DNA of 64,000 nucleotides. It comes from Sphagnum compactum. Lineage: Eukaryota; Bryophyta; Sphagnopsida; Sphagnales. Below the pieces are notes generated by a model. That model did no database searches. It had not been told where the DNA came from and saw only the letters and a list, made by a program, of their open reading frames with translations. Position numbers and translations under genes: made by a program. Each line of letters opens with the position of its first letter. Within the stretch, counting starts at the first letter, position 1. The stretch is taken from positions 12,392,304 through 12,456,303 of the forward strand of contig OZ234496.1 in assembly GCA_965153455.1 (NCBI GenBank), in the 5' to 3' direction. This document shows, one piece after another, positions 45,835-58,263 of this stretch.

Positions 45835-46217
45835 GCATCACAAGCCACGTCACTTAGCTATAGTCATTCTATAGTCATGTAATTATTTTTAAGTTAAATA
45901 ATATGATACCATACAATGACTAGTCATCGAACTCCACGTCATTCACAAAATATTCATATTACAATTACATAAATAACTTCTAAAAATCCATGTCATAATA
46001 TCCACTTGTATAATTGACATTTGGATGAAAAATAATGAATGAAATGAGAAATTCATCCATCTATTCATTGAATTGGGTTTTCAATGACTTTCATATAACA
46101 AGTTAATTGTACACATAAGCTTCTAAGTTATAGTTTATGACTATAGTCATTGATATAGTTATTTAAGACTTCTAGTCATTTTTCGATTGGTTGCAAAGGA
46201 CATGATTTTTTCTAGTG
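45835..46217. repeat. Right subterminal repeats and terminal inverted repeat of the CACTA element
   Basis: AGTCAT or ATGACT occurs repeatedly (about 45862, 45873, 45918, 45924, 46138, 46145, 46176). The block ends in TTTTTTCTAGTG at 46206-46217. Subterminal motif clusters are binding sites for the CACTA accessory protein in characterised members of the family. Confidence 0.65.
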
Positions 46218-46340
46218 AATCTTGATACTTAATATGTAGAACTATAGCCAAAGCCAAAAATTCTCGAAATGAAATGTAAGAAACAAAAATGGGAGCTTAA
46301 TCGTGTTTTCCAATAAATGTGGGTAACAAAATTGTCATGG

Positions 46341-47900
46341 GCTAAGGTAGTGGTAGGGTGTGATGGAAAATTAACTATGGTTTGTTGTAAAGTTTGTTAC
46401 AAGATTGAAGGACAGGAAAAGCTTTTGGTGCATAAGTTTGATAACTTGTAAAAACATGCAAGTTGGCACAAATGCAAGGTCGCACATCATAAATGTGTTG
46501 TGGGACAGTACTTCATGTCAACTAAAAGCCAACATACAAAAAATGAACATTTGCGGGCAAACAAGGTTTAAGAACCAACATATAAAGAATGAATGTTTAT
46601 GGGCAAACAAGGTCAAAACACAATTGTTAACCTAGTATGTGTTAGAGGAGTTGCTTTAAACAAGAGGCGCAAATTCATTTAGTTTATTGCCATTTTCTAG
46701 CTTTTGAAACTTGGTCGACCTTTGACTGATTTTGAAAGCATGAAACATATGTTTGAGTTTTTAGGGTGAACAACACACCACAGAAACACTGGTCCAACTC
46801 CACTAGTTGGCAAATGGCTAATACCATGCACCAAATTATCATCGAATCGACTAGAGTTATTGTGCAAAATGTCAAGTACATTGTTGTTAGTTGTGATGAA
46901 ATTACCACAATTGACAATCAATCTTGGTGTAGTGTGCACACTAATGTCATTGATGGTTGTAAGAAGATGTCATTGTTGCTAAATCTTGAAAGGTTGTTTC
47001 GCAAAGGTTATGCAAAAAACTTGATTTAATTATTTTGAAGTCTTTGATGAAATATGGGGGCCTAACAACTAAACAAATTGCCATCAAACTTATTTGTTTT
47101 GGTTCGAATGGGGTTGCAGTGTTCACTGATATCCATATTAGTGTTGCTATTCAATTGAAGTTCAATTTTGCACCCTTCTTGACTCAAGTGAATTGCATGG
47201 CACATCAGATGAACCTTGTGGTGTAGAACCTTGTGTTTCACGGTTCATGCCCCTAGTTTCAAAGTTAAAAGGCATGTTATAAACTACCTATACTTATTTT
47301 TCATCTTCACCAAAAAGACACTTTGAGCAATGTGCTATTGCCAAGCTTTTGGAAACCAAAGGTTTGAACTTTTAGGCAATGTAAAGATTAGGTAGATGTC
47401 CATGATGTCCCTTGCTAAGCAGATTCTTACAAAATACAAGTCTTTGGTTGTGAAAATGAATGACAACATGAATATTATGGTGGCAACAAAGACAAATATG
47501 CAATATTTTTGTGACATTGAGGTGGTCTTGGGCTTAACTTGCATCAGGCCACCCTTGGAGGCAATGCATGCTTTCATCAAATTTGCATAGGCACGAAATT
47601 GTTTTGTATGTGATTTTGTCACTTTTGTGAAGATGTGTTGTGTTGAATTATACAACATGTATTTTAATCTTGGATACCTTTCCTTTTAGGGACGCCATGA
47701 AGAATTGGGTAAAAAATAAGGTGAGATATGTAATTGATTGTAAGAACCTTTGCACCTTTAGCCAATAGTTTAAGGTGCAAAATTTCATTGTTGTTATTGC
47801 ACCTTTGGGTCGATTTGTAATGGCATGAAAATGATCTAGTTGTTGGCAATTGAGGCATTTCAACTTCACCCTTGATGCAAAGCTCATAAAAATAAATATA
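46341..47900 (+). pseudogene. hAT-type transposase fossil (ZNF862/KIAA1586-like)
   Basis: A Cys/His start (CCKVCYKIEGQEKLLVHKFD, about 46385) is followed by VKYIVVSCDEITTIDNQSWC and SVHTNV, then MSLLLNLERLF (about 46870-47005). Next come YGGLTTKQIAIKLICFGSNG, VAVF and CMAHQMNLVV (47050-47225). The C-terminal part has LLGNVKIR, KYKSLVVKM and FCDIEVVLGLTCIRPPLEAM (about 47365-47590). These follow the usual order of plant hAT-like proteins of this class (catalytic-domain SCDEVTT, FGADGV and CMAHR.NL motifs). It is broken by several stops and frame changes (TAA at about 46449, TAG near 47223 and 47396), so it is dead and old. It sits just outside the CACTA right end. Confidence 0.75.
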
Positions 47901-49780
47901 AAAATTCAAAGGTTTGATTTCAACCTCACTTTGATTTGCTTTTCATTTCAATTTTGCATTTTGTTGGCTTGTTTTATACTAATGTGAGCATGTAGGTAGG
48001 AATCTAATGTGCATGGCTTGTGTGGGACCAACCCCACCCCCCCCCCCCCCCCCCCCCACGCGAGAGTCCCTGCCAATTCATTAATCTTCTTGGAGATGGT
48101 GTTTTTTGGTCACAATGTCAGTTTGAGATTATGTTCATGTTGTTTGTCTTGGTTTAGGGTCGAGTTTCTATTTCCAATCTCACCTTTTTGCCATAATCCC
48201 TATTACAATTTGCAAATGCTCGTCACATTCCATGCCTTTCCATGTACTTGATCATCACATTCCATACCTTTCCATGTAATGGATCGCCACACAAACTGTT
48301 TGTAAAATATTGATTCTGCCAAAACACATTATCACTTCGTAAGGAATGTCACCGCGTATATTCAATTACTCAAATGCACAAGTCGCTGCAATTTGCCTTA
48401 ATAAAAATGTATCATTGCCAAGGCCACTTACCATGGGCATTTTCAAATTTGCCAGTACTGCCTCCCCACCTCCCCATCAAAATTTTGGTAGCCATCCAAT
48501 AGATCTTGGGTTTTTGAAAAAAAAAACACTGGGCCAAAGGCAGGCCTAAATACAGGGTGACTTTGCTGATGACTTTAACAAGTCCGTGGGGAAACAACCA
48601 TCAAGGACTTCAATTCCAAATTCCTGAAGCACCAACAACTTCTTTACTCCTGAAGCAAATGTGGAAGCCTTTGGGAAGGGTGATTATAGCTGTACTTGAC
48701 AATGTCAATCTTATAGAAAGCTAACCAGAAATCATGAACAGATATGAAAGACATGAGCCAAAAGATGTCATGTGTTATGTGGGAAAAAAAGGGGAAAGAA
48801 ACAACAGTGGATGTAGGATCCACACTACTAGATCTCAACAAAATCTGAATTCCCTTTTGAGTGCTACAAATGGAGCACATACATTGCAGCTAAGAGAAGA
48901 ACAAAATGAACTATTTCTGAGACTAACAAAGGACTGACATTTGATACTCAAAATTGCCAATGAGAAAACAAATGCATATAAGGTACCTATGTCTTATAAG
49001 AAACCTCATTGGGCTCCTCACAACTTGAACTTCTGAACTTTCCCAAAGAAGAAAGTTTCATGCCTTTTGTTGAAAAGGAGATCACAAAAACTTGGGAGCC
49101 ATAGGAAGCAAATTTATAACTTTGTTGGCAACCTGAAGAGGCAAAGGCCGAATTACTATGTCCTAACAATTCATGCCTGTATCATTAGCCTTGGTGTAAA
49201 ATGGTGACAATCACAATTTAGGAAGATAAATTCTATGCAACCTACAAGGTGAGGCAGCATGCATTGAGGATTTTCAGTCTTTCACCTCATAGGGGAGGGT
49301 GGGAGAAGGTTGGGAATTTTTTGGATATTGCTGTTCCCACTTCGTTCCATACGGTTCTCAACATGTTCCCAATCTGTGCCCTAGGTTTTTACCAATTGCA
49401 CCACGCTTTGTTCCGTATTGCATGCTCCATGATTGAGACTAAAAATATGTGGTGTCTCACTAGCTAAAAATACCCATTCTAAACTACGTAAAAACATGAG
49501 GTCATTGTTTTGTATTGCATAATGAATGGCATGACACAACTGGCAAGTTTCATTGACAAAATGGGTTTCTTATATGTTCAAATTTCAGCAGACTTTCTTA
49601 ACCATGCAAAAAGGTATTGCTGTTGTAGCTAATTAAAGTATTAGCTCTTAATTGCCTACCATATCCATGAAGTCTTTTTTCACAGTTTGTCTAATGAAAT
49701 GATTCCACAATGTGTCCTTTCACTCATTTAGGATGTGCATTACAACACTTTGACAATCTCGCTCGAGATCTCAATTAGGA
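47901..49780. other. Gene-free stretch with a long C-run
   Basis: No supported exon. It contains a run of about 28 C with one preceding interruption (48026-48057). The remainder is AT-rich without recognisable motifs. Confidence 0.5.
48031..48057. repeat. Poly-C run
   Basis: An almost pure cytosine tract preceded by ACCCC and followed by ACGCGAG. Runs of this length are unstable and also a common sequencing or assembly artefact. Confidence 0.85.
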
Positions 49781-49782
49781 AG

Positions 49783-50890
49783 TTACAGGGCTACACCATC
49801 AGCCACACTTTTTTGCAATTCACTTGCAAGCTGCCTCCTCAACTCAGAGGTTTGCATAAAACTTCTCACTAATTGCCAAGACTTGTGAGCACGACACTTA
49901 AATGATTAACATTTCTAACACAGACTGGTCATGACTTTGGTTAGTATACAATCTCATAGTGTGAACCATTAGGGATGTAGGAATTACAACAAATGACATA
50001 CCTTGCTTTGAAGTGAAATGCATCACCAAAGTCATCAATCCAACTAAATGTCCAGACCAATAATCCTTGCCCATGTGAAGGCTTTTCACATAGCAGGCAG
50101 TGTCAAAACAAAAATACAAAGGTTCAAACTAGTATGGAAAATCACTAGATATACTAATCATGATGACAAAGTGCATTTGGATGGATAAAAGAATTTTTTA
50201 AATTTTTAACTAATTTATGATATGCTCTCTCACATATTTTAAACATTAGCTGATATATGGTAAACAGGGAATTGGATTTAAAATTGCATATATATATTTA
50301 ATATATATATTGCAACTCCCAAAATAACATTACCATACCTTCCTAAAATACCTGCATTGTTCAACCAACAACCACCATTCTGCAACAGACGTTACAAACT
50401 GACCACTAAATTCAGCAACAGCTTGACTGGAAGCCTCCCATCCCACCAGCTCACATGACACCTGCAACATACACTTAAACACAAGTAAAATTTACAGAAG
50501 GAAGCAAGGGACATTAGAGAGCTTACTCAGAACTTGATTGGAAGCTTCCCATCCCACCAGATCACATGACACCTGCAACACAGACACTGAACACAAGAAA
50601 AATTTACAGGAGCAAGGGACAGAGAGCTTGCTCAAGCTCAAAAATGAACACGAATACTTCACTGGAATGCAAACACCCTGTAACTTTGTTAGACTCATAT
50701 CAGAATTGAGCCTCAACTCAGCTGGAATAAGAACAGAACCAGCAGCAAATGCTGATGATTTGGCCTCACAATCCAGCCGCAGGGGAGGTTGAATGGCCTC
50801 CCTTGCTGCTTTTAACAGAGGGGTTTACACATTTCAGGCATCACCTGTAGTGGAGCAGCCACCTCCAACAACTGGAAAATGACCTTCCCT
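49783..50890 (-). pseudogene. Exon-like fragments of an unidentified gene
   Basis: Several blocks read as good protein on the minus strand. They are VIFQLLEVAAPLQ (about 50885), REAIQPPLRLDCEAKSSAFA continuing AGSVLIPAELRLNSDMSLTK (about 50805-50695), VSCELVGWEASSQAVAEFSG continuing QFVTSVAEWWLLVEQC (50461-50352, AG acceptor and GT donor present), SLHMGKDYWSGHLVGLMTLV (about 50085), and WQLVRSFMQTSELRRQLASE with LQKSVADGVAL to TAA at 49783. I do not recognise the family. Splice phases between the first two blocks and the third do not agree, and the third block is partly duplicated. A truncated 3' gene end or captured fragment is more likely than a working gene. It lies directly downstream of the GBPL gene on the same strand. 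Confidence 0.35.
50412..50640. repeat. Tandem duplication of about 115 bp
   Basis: The block with GGAAGC.TCCCATCCCACCA, G.TCACATGACACCTGCAACA and AAAATTTACAG occurs at about 50430-50524 and again at about 50540-50635. It duplicates the acceptor and start of the exon-like block VSC(E/D)LVGWEAS(S/N)Q. Confidence 0.75.
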
Positions 50891-51165
50891 ATCATTTCAA
50901 AGAGGAAGAAAAACAAATAAGACCAGTACTCTATCATGGAAGAAACCCAAAAACTTTAGACTTTTGAAACTGGCAGTGGTGGAGTAAGATCATGATTGGG
51001 ACATCATGCAGGTTTGCCATGTGGATGGTTGAAATTTCATGACTGAAAATTACATGCCCACCTCGTATACAAAATAAATTAATGGCTAACAGAGATCTAC
51101 AAATAGCCCATGTTTTAGTTCAGTTTGAGTATGATACTGCTGAGACTGCAGTTGCTGTGGTGCAA

Positions 51166-54100
51166 TTACACCTCTGGCTCTGGTTGTGGCTTGTTCAGAA
51201 TAAGCCCCTCATACAAAGAGAGCAGGTCCTTCTTTGTGGGGTTACGGTTCTGCAAAACTTCAGCCCCATATCCTGCTTCAGTCAACCTTTGCTTGAGCTT
51301 CGCAATAGTCAGTTTGCGGTAGTCAGTTACTGGTTCCTTTGCAACCTCAGCTAGGTCATCATCAACCTCAGTACCTGTGGTGAATACCAAGCTACTGCCA
51401 TTCTCATTGTTGCTCTCCACCTTGGGCTTTTTGGTAGTGTTGATGTCAATATCCATCTCATAGCCTGACGATTGAAGTCCTTCCTCTGTACGAGTTCTCT
51501 TGCTTCGTGAGGGACCACCAGAAGCAACTCCAATAGGGGTCTCTGAAAAGGCTCTCACTCTTGTCTCTAGTGCTGTCTCGTGGTTGCGCACAGTTGTAAG
51601 CTGTGCTTGCAGCACATCAAGTTCTCCTTGTGTCATTTGCAACTGCAATGACAATGCCTCAGCACGTTGGCTGGCCTCTACCTTTGCAGCTCGCTCACTT
51701 GCCAACAAGCTCTCAAACCCTTCCACTGTTTTAGCTCGCTGCTCATGTGAGGTGCTCAGGAGTTGTTCCATCTCCCTTTCTCGCTCATCCAGCCGCCGTT
51801 CCAGATACATTACCCGTGATAATGTGTCCTTCTCTGCCAGTTTTGCCCGTTCATAGTCCTGATACAGTGCAAGATTGCAAAATATGTCAAAAATGGAACA
51901 GAGACCATCCATGGTGCTTCTGAAATTAAGGTATGAATCCCCATGCAGCCGACCTGATACAACTATGATGTATTAGAAGCTGATTGCAACAAATCTGTTG
52001 AATTCATTCTGCCTAGAAATGATGAATCACTCATACCTGTGCTATCTCCCCTCTTCCCCGTTGCAAAGTCTCAAACTCCCGTTGAAGACGCTCGACAGCA
52101 GCCAACCTCTCTATAGCCAAACGCTCTGACTCCCTCTTCTCCCTCTCTGCTAGTTTTGCCTCATTCCAAGCATTCTCTGCTACCTCAACTGCATGCTTGG
52201 TCTCCCGTTCTGCCACTTTGCATCTTCCCTCTGCCTCTTCCAGTCTACTTACAGCATCCTTCACTCGCTCTTCAGCATGAAGTTTGTCTTGACGAGCCTT
52301 CTCCAAGTCCTTGGTGAGTGTCATGGACAAGGACTTTGCTGCTTCTACCTCTTTCTGGAAGTGCCGAATCTCAGATCTGAGGATCCCCACTTCTTCTGAT
52401 TGACTGCTTACTTTTGACTCATGCTCCTGAGTTTCACAGACCACCCAAAATACATCACATGGTTCCTGAGTCAACAAGCCTGTCTACATGAAATGCCAAT
52501 CTAAATCATTAGTAGGGTTGATAAAAGTGATACTATGATTGAGCCAAGACAACCTGAGCACAACTTCAAATGACATGCAATGAAGAAGATAGGAAGATCA
52601 CACACCTGAAGTCGAGCAGTGAGACCAGCAATGTGTCGTTCCCCTTGCTCTATTGTAGCCTGCATCTCTTTCACCTTCTCATCCTGCCACAAGCCAAGAA
52701 GCCTCTTATTGAATGTTGATTCTAAAGGATATAGCTGAGAAAATCTATGACGTGTCAGGAAAGCATACAGGAACAAACCTATCCACAAACTCTCAATGCT
52801 TCCTCCCACAGTCAACCCTCAATCACAGAATATTTGATACAATTGTCTCTCCTGAGGGAATAGCTTAAAAGGCTTTTACCTTTTGAGCCAGAGTTGCAGA
52901 AAATTCAGCACGCAGAGCATCCTCCCGTAGTCGAGCCTGCTCAACGGCTCGATCTTTCTGAGCCATTGCCTTGTCAGCAGCTGTCTTGGTACTGGTAGCA
53001 ATTGAATCATACTTGCGTCTCCACTCTGCAGCCTCCTCTTTTGCAGACTCTGCCTGCTCCCGAACTGCTGCCAACCGTGCCTCAGCAGTACTGCACCGAT
53101 TCTGCAGTAGAGTAACCACACAATTAGACCAACCAATCACATGCATAGCCAGCCAGTGATGAACTAAGACGTAGAGGACAAGTTTGCAACATAACAACCA
53201 AGAGGAACTGCTTTCTCATCAAAGGGAACATTGCAGTACCTGGATGGCTGCATACTCAGATCCCACCCTCTCTTGGTCAGTTTGTCTTTCTGATAATAGA
53301 TGTTCATACTTGCTTTGCCAATCTGAGGATTCTTTCTTGGCCCCCTCAAACTTGCTGCCCAGACTTGAGCATTTTTCTTCAAGAGCTGTGACCTTCCGCT
53401 GTAGAGCAGCATATTGAGCTGCTGAGTTCTCTGATGACTTCCTGTAGTCAACAATGGACATTTCATAGCGCTTTTTCCATTCTTGTGCATCCCGTTGTGC
53501 AGCATCTGCTTGTTTACCTGCAAAGGCAACTCGCTCTGCCAATGATTGTCTCTGTATCTCTAAGCTCGAGTACTCTGCAGCAGCTCTGTCACTCACTCGC
53601 TTCACCAAATCATGTAATGAGCCTGCCAAACTGCAATGTACAGGAGACAACTAGATGAGGATAAGCCATGCTGAGATAGTCACCTCATGTAATCTCTGTC
53701 TACTGCTGCCAAAGGAAAAATAATAATCTTCAAACATTGAAGTCTCAGAATGCAGACCTTTGGTATTGATCTTCTACAATAGCACATGCAGTTTGGACTC
53801 ACCTTTTCTGCAAGAATTTGACAAGTTTTTGATACTTGGAAGACCCTGTTGCTGCCACCTCATACTCTGCAACCAATCCATCAAGGACCTGCAAAATAGT
53901 GAAAAGAAAAATTAGAGCCATTCTTTGTCAACCAAAGAAAATGACTCAATGCCAAGAATGCACAGAACCCTAACAAGGAGCTTGGCAGTTGGCTACAAAG
54001 AGTGACAGAAGAGGGAATAGCAAAGAATTTCCCACCTTTACAACTGAATCAAATGTAGCATTTGGGGTATTGCATGCATTTCGCAGTCTCTCATCCATGC

Positions 54101-57100
54101 TGCCCACTGCTCTCAAGCACTTCAGCTCTGCTTCCATTGATGACTTCCGCTTGTAATCCTGATCACATTTATTACAAGATGCTTGGAAGGTTGAGTCAAA
54201 CACACTGCAGCTATCATCAATTACAAAAGAACTCCACAATGTAACCAATTTTGTGTGCCAAAGCTGCTGGGCATCAAGCTGCTGCCCACCTGCCATCTTG
54301 GAATACACTAAATGACACTGGCCTTCTCTGGAAAATTACCTCGAACTGTCTCTTGAGGTTGGAGTGAAGTTGCTTTTCATACTTTTGGCGAGTTGGACCT
54401 CCTCCAACAGCTTCACTGTTGTACACAGTCAATGCTGCTTGCACTGCCTCCTCTTGTGCCTCCTGTAGAGAAACCTGGAAAGCATTAAAAATTAGTCAAC
54501 ACCTGCACAGTACTTGTCAGCACTCTGCTTTCTATTCTCACACATTGCTGCTGCTTATAATTATATCCATCATCAAAAGTATCTTAACAAGTTTGTTAGG
54601 GACCAACTAGGTACCTCATCCAAAGGAGTTTGCTTATTGAAGGACTGGCTGTAGGTTTCAACTGCCATATCATGAGCTCGTCTGCACTCATTCTCCTCCA
54701 CATTCTGTGCCACCAAAGACAGAGTCAAACCACCTCTTTGTACACATGCTGATCTTTCTCATATCTACATTCCAGAGTTAACTCATCAATGTGTGAAATG
54801 CACCAGCTTGATGCCCAAATTCCCGCCACTGATGACAAGAGTTATGTGTATCACTTCGTCTTTGTTGAACAGCCATCTATCTTTCTGACATTTCAGCTCA
54901 TGAATGTGATATAGCAGTAAAGACATTGCAAGGAGTGTCACATGTGCTAGAACCTTGGATTCATTGTGCACAGTGTCCATACATTTCAAAATATAACACG
55001 CCATGCCCAAAAAGTTAAATGAAAACCTGCCAAGATGTGGCAATGGTGGGTACAGCCCCAGCATTAATGGCATCTAAGAATGATTGTGTAAGGCCAGCAA
55101 ACATGGGGCCTGTCATAACAATTGAGCCCAGTTGTTTTGGTCTTGTCCTGTCAAAGATGAATTTTGTCAAAGCATCTAACCCAGCTTTAAACTCTGGTCG
55201 CATCTTATCCATCTGCAAAACCCATTTCATTTTTCAGCCTTTGACAAAATATGGAGATTACTGATGCAAGAGACAGAAAGAAATAATCACACAATTTGCA
55301 CTATCTTCTTTGAGACCAAAAGAGCTTATTACAGACAAGCATGTTTCCAGCTCACCGGAATCTGGTCTAGTTTCTGCAAATCCTTCTCATCATTGAGAGG
55401 TCGCACCAATGTGAAGCAATCCCGTTCTGGAAATAAGGCTCGGATTGAATTTCGGACCTGAGGTTGAGAATCAATTGCAATTCCAAAATATACATAAATC
55501 CTTACTGAAATGTCTTCAAATGTATGCCCTCTGAAGACTTGAAATAAGGCACACTAAAAGCATCATCCAAATGCTAGAACCTTTCATTACCATTAACAAT
55601 TTATGACCTTTTGTGGGATCTGAGAGTTTGTCTAATAAATCAAGACAGCAGAGAGAAGGAAATGGAATGTGACAAAGGTCCTGTGTCATTGATATTCAAT
55701 ATGCCAAACACACCTGATTCTTGGCTGTAATGGCCTTTCCAGTTCCAGGTGCTGGCTGTAGTGCAGACTCCAAATAGTCTCTTGGGGTAATCCTCTGTCC
55801 ATCTTCTGTCAAATCTAAGTAGAAATCCTACACCAACCCATGAATACTAAAGCTTGTGAGAACTTTTGAACATGAATCTTCCAACAAGATCCCCCAATAC
55901 ACACAACCACCTTAGAATGAGAATGTCCAAAAATTTGGATTGTTGCATTTCTATATAAAAATGTTAACATAACACAACCATTGCAGCAGAGCTGCTGAAG
56001 GTCAACTGTGAATAGCAATACACTGTGCAAATCACCACACTATACACACCTGCAGCATATTGTTATTAGAATGAAGGTCAAGCATGGAAGTTGATCAAAC
56101 TATCAAGAGGTTGGGAGAATCACACACCCGAAGCAACCACAGAAAGAAGGGAGAGAACTGCCCAATCTCTGAAGCTGAGGAATGGGTTTGTGAAGGAGAA
56201 GATGCTCGCACACGAATGTGCTTTGTCATCTCTGTTACCAATGACAACTTATCCAACGCAGCCTCATCAATGCCACCCATCTGCAAGTACCAATGATGAA
56301 ACAGGTGCCAAAACCTGTCACATGAAGGAAGACAGGCTGGCTCCAGACAGAAGGCAGAATAAACAGTTTTTATTTTATTTGTTCTTTCAGATGGGACATG
56401 ACATGGGACATCAGGAGAAGAAAGGAAGGAAGACAAATGGCTCTCAAACTGCCAGAAAACCAGGTTCCATTGCATGTTCTCCAGAGAGTTACTATCAGCA
56501 CAGTAGTTGATTGTTGCCAAAAATTAACATAAAAGCCATAGACTAAGCTCATAGTTACTGCTGCACTCATATCAAACACAACCACAAAAGCCCACACAGA
56601 ATGGAGAAGACAAAGATGAGATGCACACCTGATTGTAGACGAACATGCTTGACAAGAGGACAGCCAAAGAAAAAATCTGGGTGCTGTATGTGCCCTGCAA
56701 CCAGGCACACATCATAAACTAACTTCATGAATGACAACACAGAATTCAAGCTACCAACTCTTGTACAATCATGAAGACTGAAAGGAAACCCTAATGTGAT
56801 ACCCTGGTGTCTATCACTGCAGAAGACACAAATCATTATCACAGCGGTACTCTTGAGGATCGAGGCATACTGTTTGATCATAAGCATCTATGCCCTCACT
56901 GTCAAGAAGCAGTAGATTGTATTCACTGCCATCAGGCGCTGTGCGCTTCAGTGGTGCACTCCACATCCAGAGACCCTTAGTACATGGCCGGTGAGTTGGT
57001 GCGACAACAAAGCCACTACTCCGCCCAAGCAGCTGCAAAACCCTCCCCATTTCACCTTTCACCATAAGATGCAGATAAATGAACAGCAACATGTGCTTTT

Positions 57101-57938
57101 CAGGAGATCCATGAAGGCTAGCATTCCATGGCAGTGTAAAACAACAGGGAATAATTATGGTCAATCTGGTTTGAAATTTCTCCGATGTTGTTATAGAGAG
57201 GGTGCAACAGAAGTCAAGACACCTGTTGCCACTCACTTACAGTTTGTGTAATAAGCTTCAATAGGCACAATCAGGATGGCTCCGGAAAGGCTTCCACATT
57301 CAGATTCTCCGCAATAAATCCAGACTTGGCTCTTTCTGTCAATTCTTACATATTCCTGCTCTGTGATAAACACCCTAATCCTGTCAACAAGAATTGAGAC
57401 ATACTACCATTTGGAGCTGCATGTATAGCTGCAATTTCGAGCCGCTTCTAGATAGACTACTTCTTCATACATTACTTGATGAAGCTTCTTCTTCTCCAGA
57501 GACTGACTTCCTTACAAGGAAGCTCACCTGATTCAAGATGAAGCTTTTCCCCTGTCGTGCCCGTCCACATACAGAAACCACACCTAATGGTCCCTTCACC
57601 ATCTGTAATGCCGCAACTGCCTCCGGATCCATCTTGAACCTGCCTCTCTCATCGCAATACACGAGCCGCAACGGTCGAGCAGAACCAGCGGTCGTGCTAT
57701 TAGACCTAGTGCTGGTAGTAGTACTGGGAGTAGTATACTGCGGTGGTTGTAGTGGTGGCGGTGTGGTGCTTTGATTAAGCACCGGTGGTGCTTCTGGCTC
57801 AGGTTTCTTCGGCGGAGTTCGGTATCCAAAGATTTGCATCATCTTGTTGCTTGCCAAAACCCCCTTTTCAAGCGTAAAACCCCGTGACTGACTGTCTGAC
57901 TTCCTCCTTTCTGTCCTTGGCAAGACACCGACAGCCAC
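51166..57938 (-). CDS. GBPL: Plant guanylate-binding protein-like GTPase (GBPL), 1133 aa, 16 exons
   Basis: Exons: 57938-57528, 57032-56871, 56694-56629, 56280-56128, 55827-55714, 55457-55356, 55212-55027, 54704-54615, 54474-54340, 54158-54036, 53888-53803, 53630-53240, 53101-52880, 52683-52606, 52426-52037 and 51858-51166. All borders are GT-AG and the phases close (3402 nt). The N-terminus is Pro/Thr-rich. GTPase motifs are P-loop GRARQGKS (125-132), DSEG (181-184) and the GBP-specific RD (R264, D265 in LWLLRDF). A helical GBP_C-like region follows, then about 400 residues of coiled coil. The tail has basic clusters SRSKRTR (about 1018-1024) and KKPK (about 1046-1049), and a SAP-like end (YRKLTIAKLKQRLTEAGYGA, from about 1083). 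That layout matches plant GBPL3-type proteins, which act in the nucleus or at its envelope in immunity and gene control. ATG at 57938 was chosen; M33 (MMQIFGY) is an alternative start. Confidence 0.93.
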
Positions 57939-58260
57939 GCTCTTTCCTCCTTTCTCACAGGTACCGTGAGATGCTACTGCACACTCCTCTTTCTATCACC
58001 CTATCACAAACATATGCCTATCAGAAAAATGAAAAAAGAAAAATCAGAGCAACAAAACACTAACACAAAGAGAAGACACGAATCCGTGAAACGCGCGCAA
58101 ATACTTCCGAGATCCGGACTATACGCAGCGGTAGCAACAGCGGCATGAGCAAACCCGGGAGAACGCAAGAACCGGAAACGCAACGAGGAAGAGCGGGAGA
58201 AGGAAGGAGAGAGGCAAAGTTGGGCGGGTTCGATCCTTTGACGTAGTCCGTGAAAAGTAC
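57939..58260 (-). promoter_or_regulatory. GBPL leader and upstream region
   Basis: No second gene is seen upstream of the GBPL start. A pyrimidine-rich tract on the gene strand (the complement of GAGGAAGAGCGGGAGAAGGA at 58180-58200) resembles a plant 5' leader. The SINE-like insertion begins just beyond at 58264. Confidence 0.4.
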
Positions 58261-58263
58261 ATC

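Larger units (their letters stand above)
36600..46217 (+). mobile_element. Probable CACTA-type transposon region
   Basis: The right end at 46206-46217 reads TTTTTTCTAGTG, the reverse complement of CACTAGAAAAAA, the standard start of CACTA-superfamily inverted repeats. The adjoining 45835-46200 is packed with AGTCAT/ATGACT words, as expected for subterminal repeats. A similar AGTCAT-rich block lies at 36720-37210. Between them is a TNP2-like transposase pseudogene on the same strand as that right end. No clear left CACTA terminus was found (an AATCTAGTAAACATAATTT at 36606 is a weak candidate), so the left limit is uncertain and nested insertions are possible. Confidence 0.5.
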
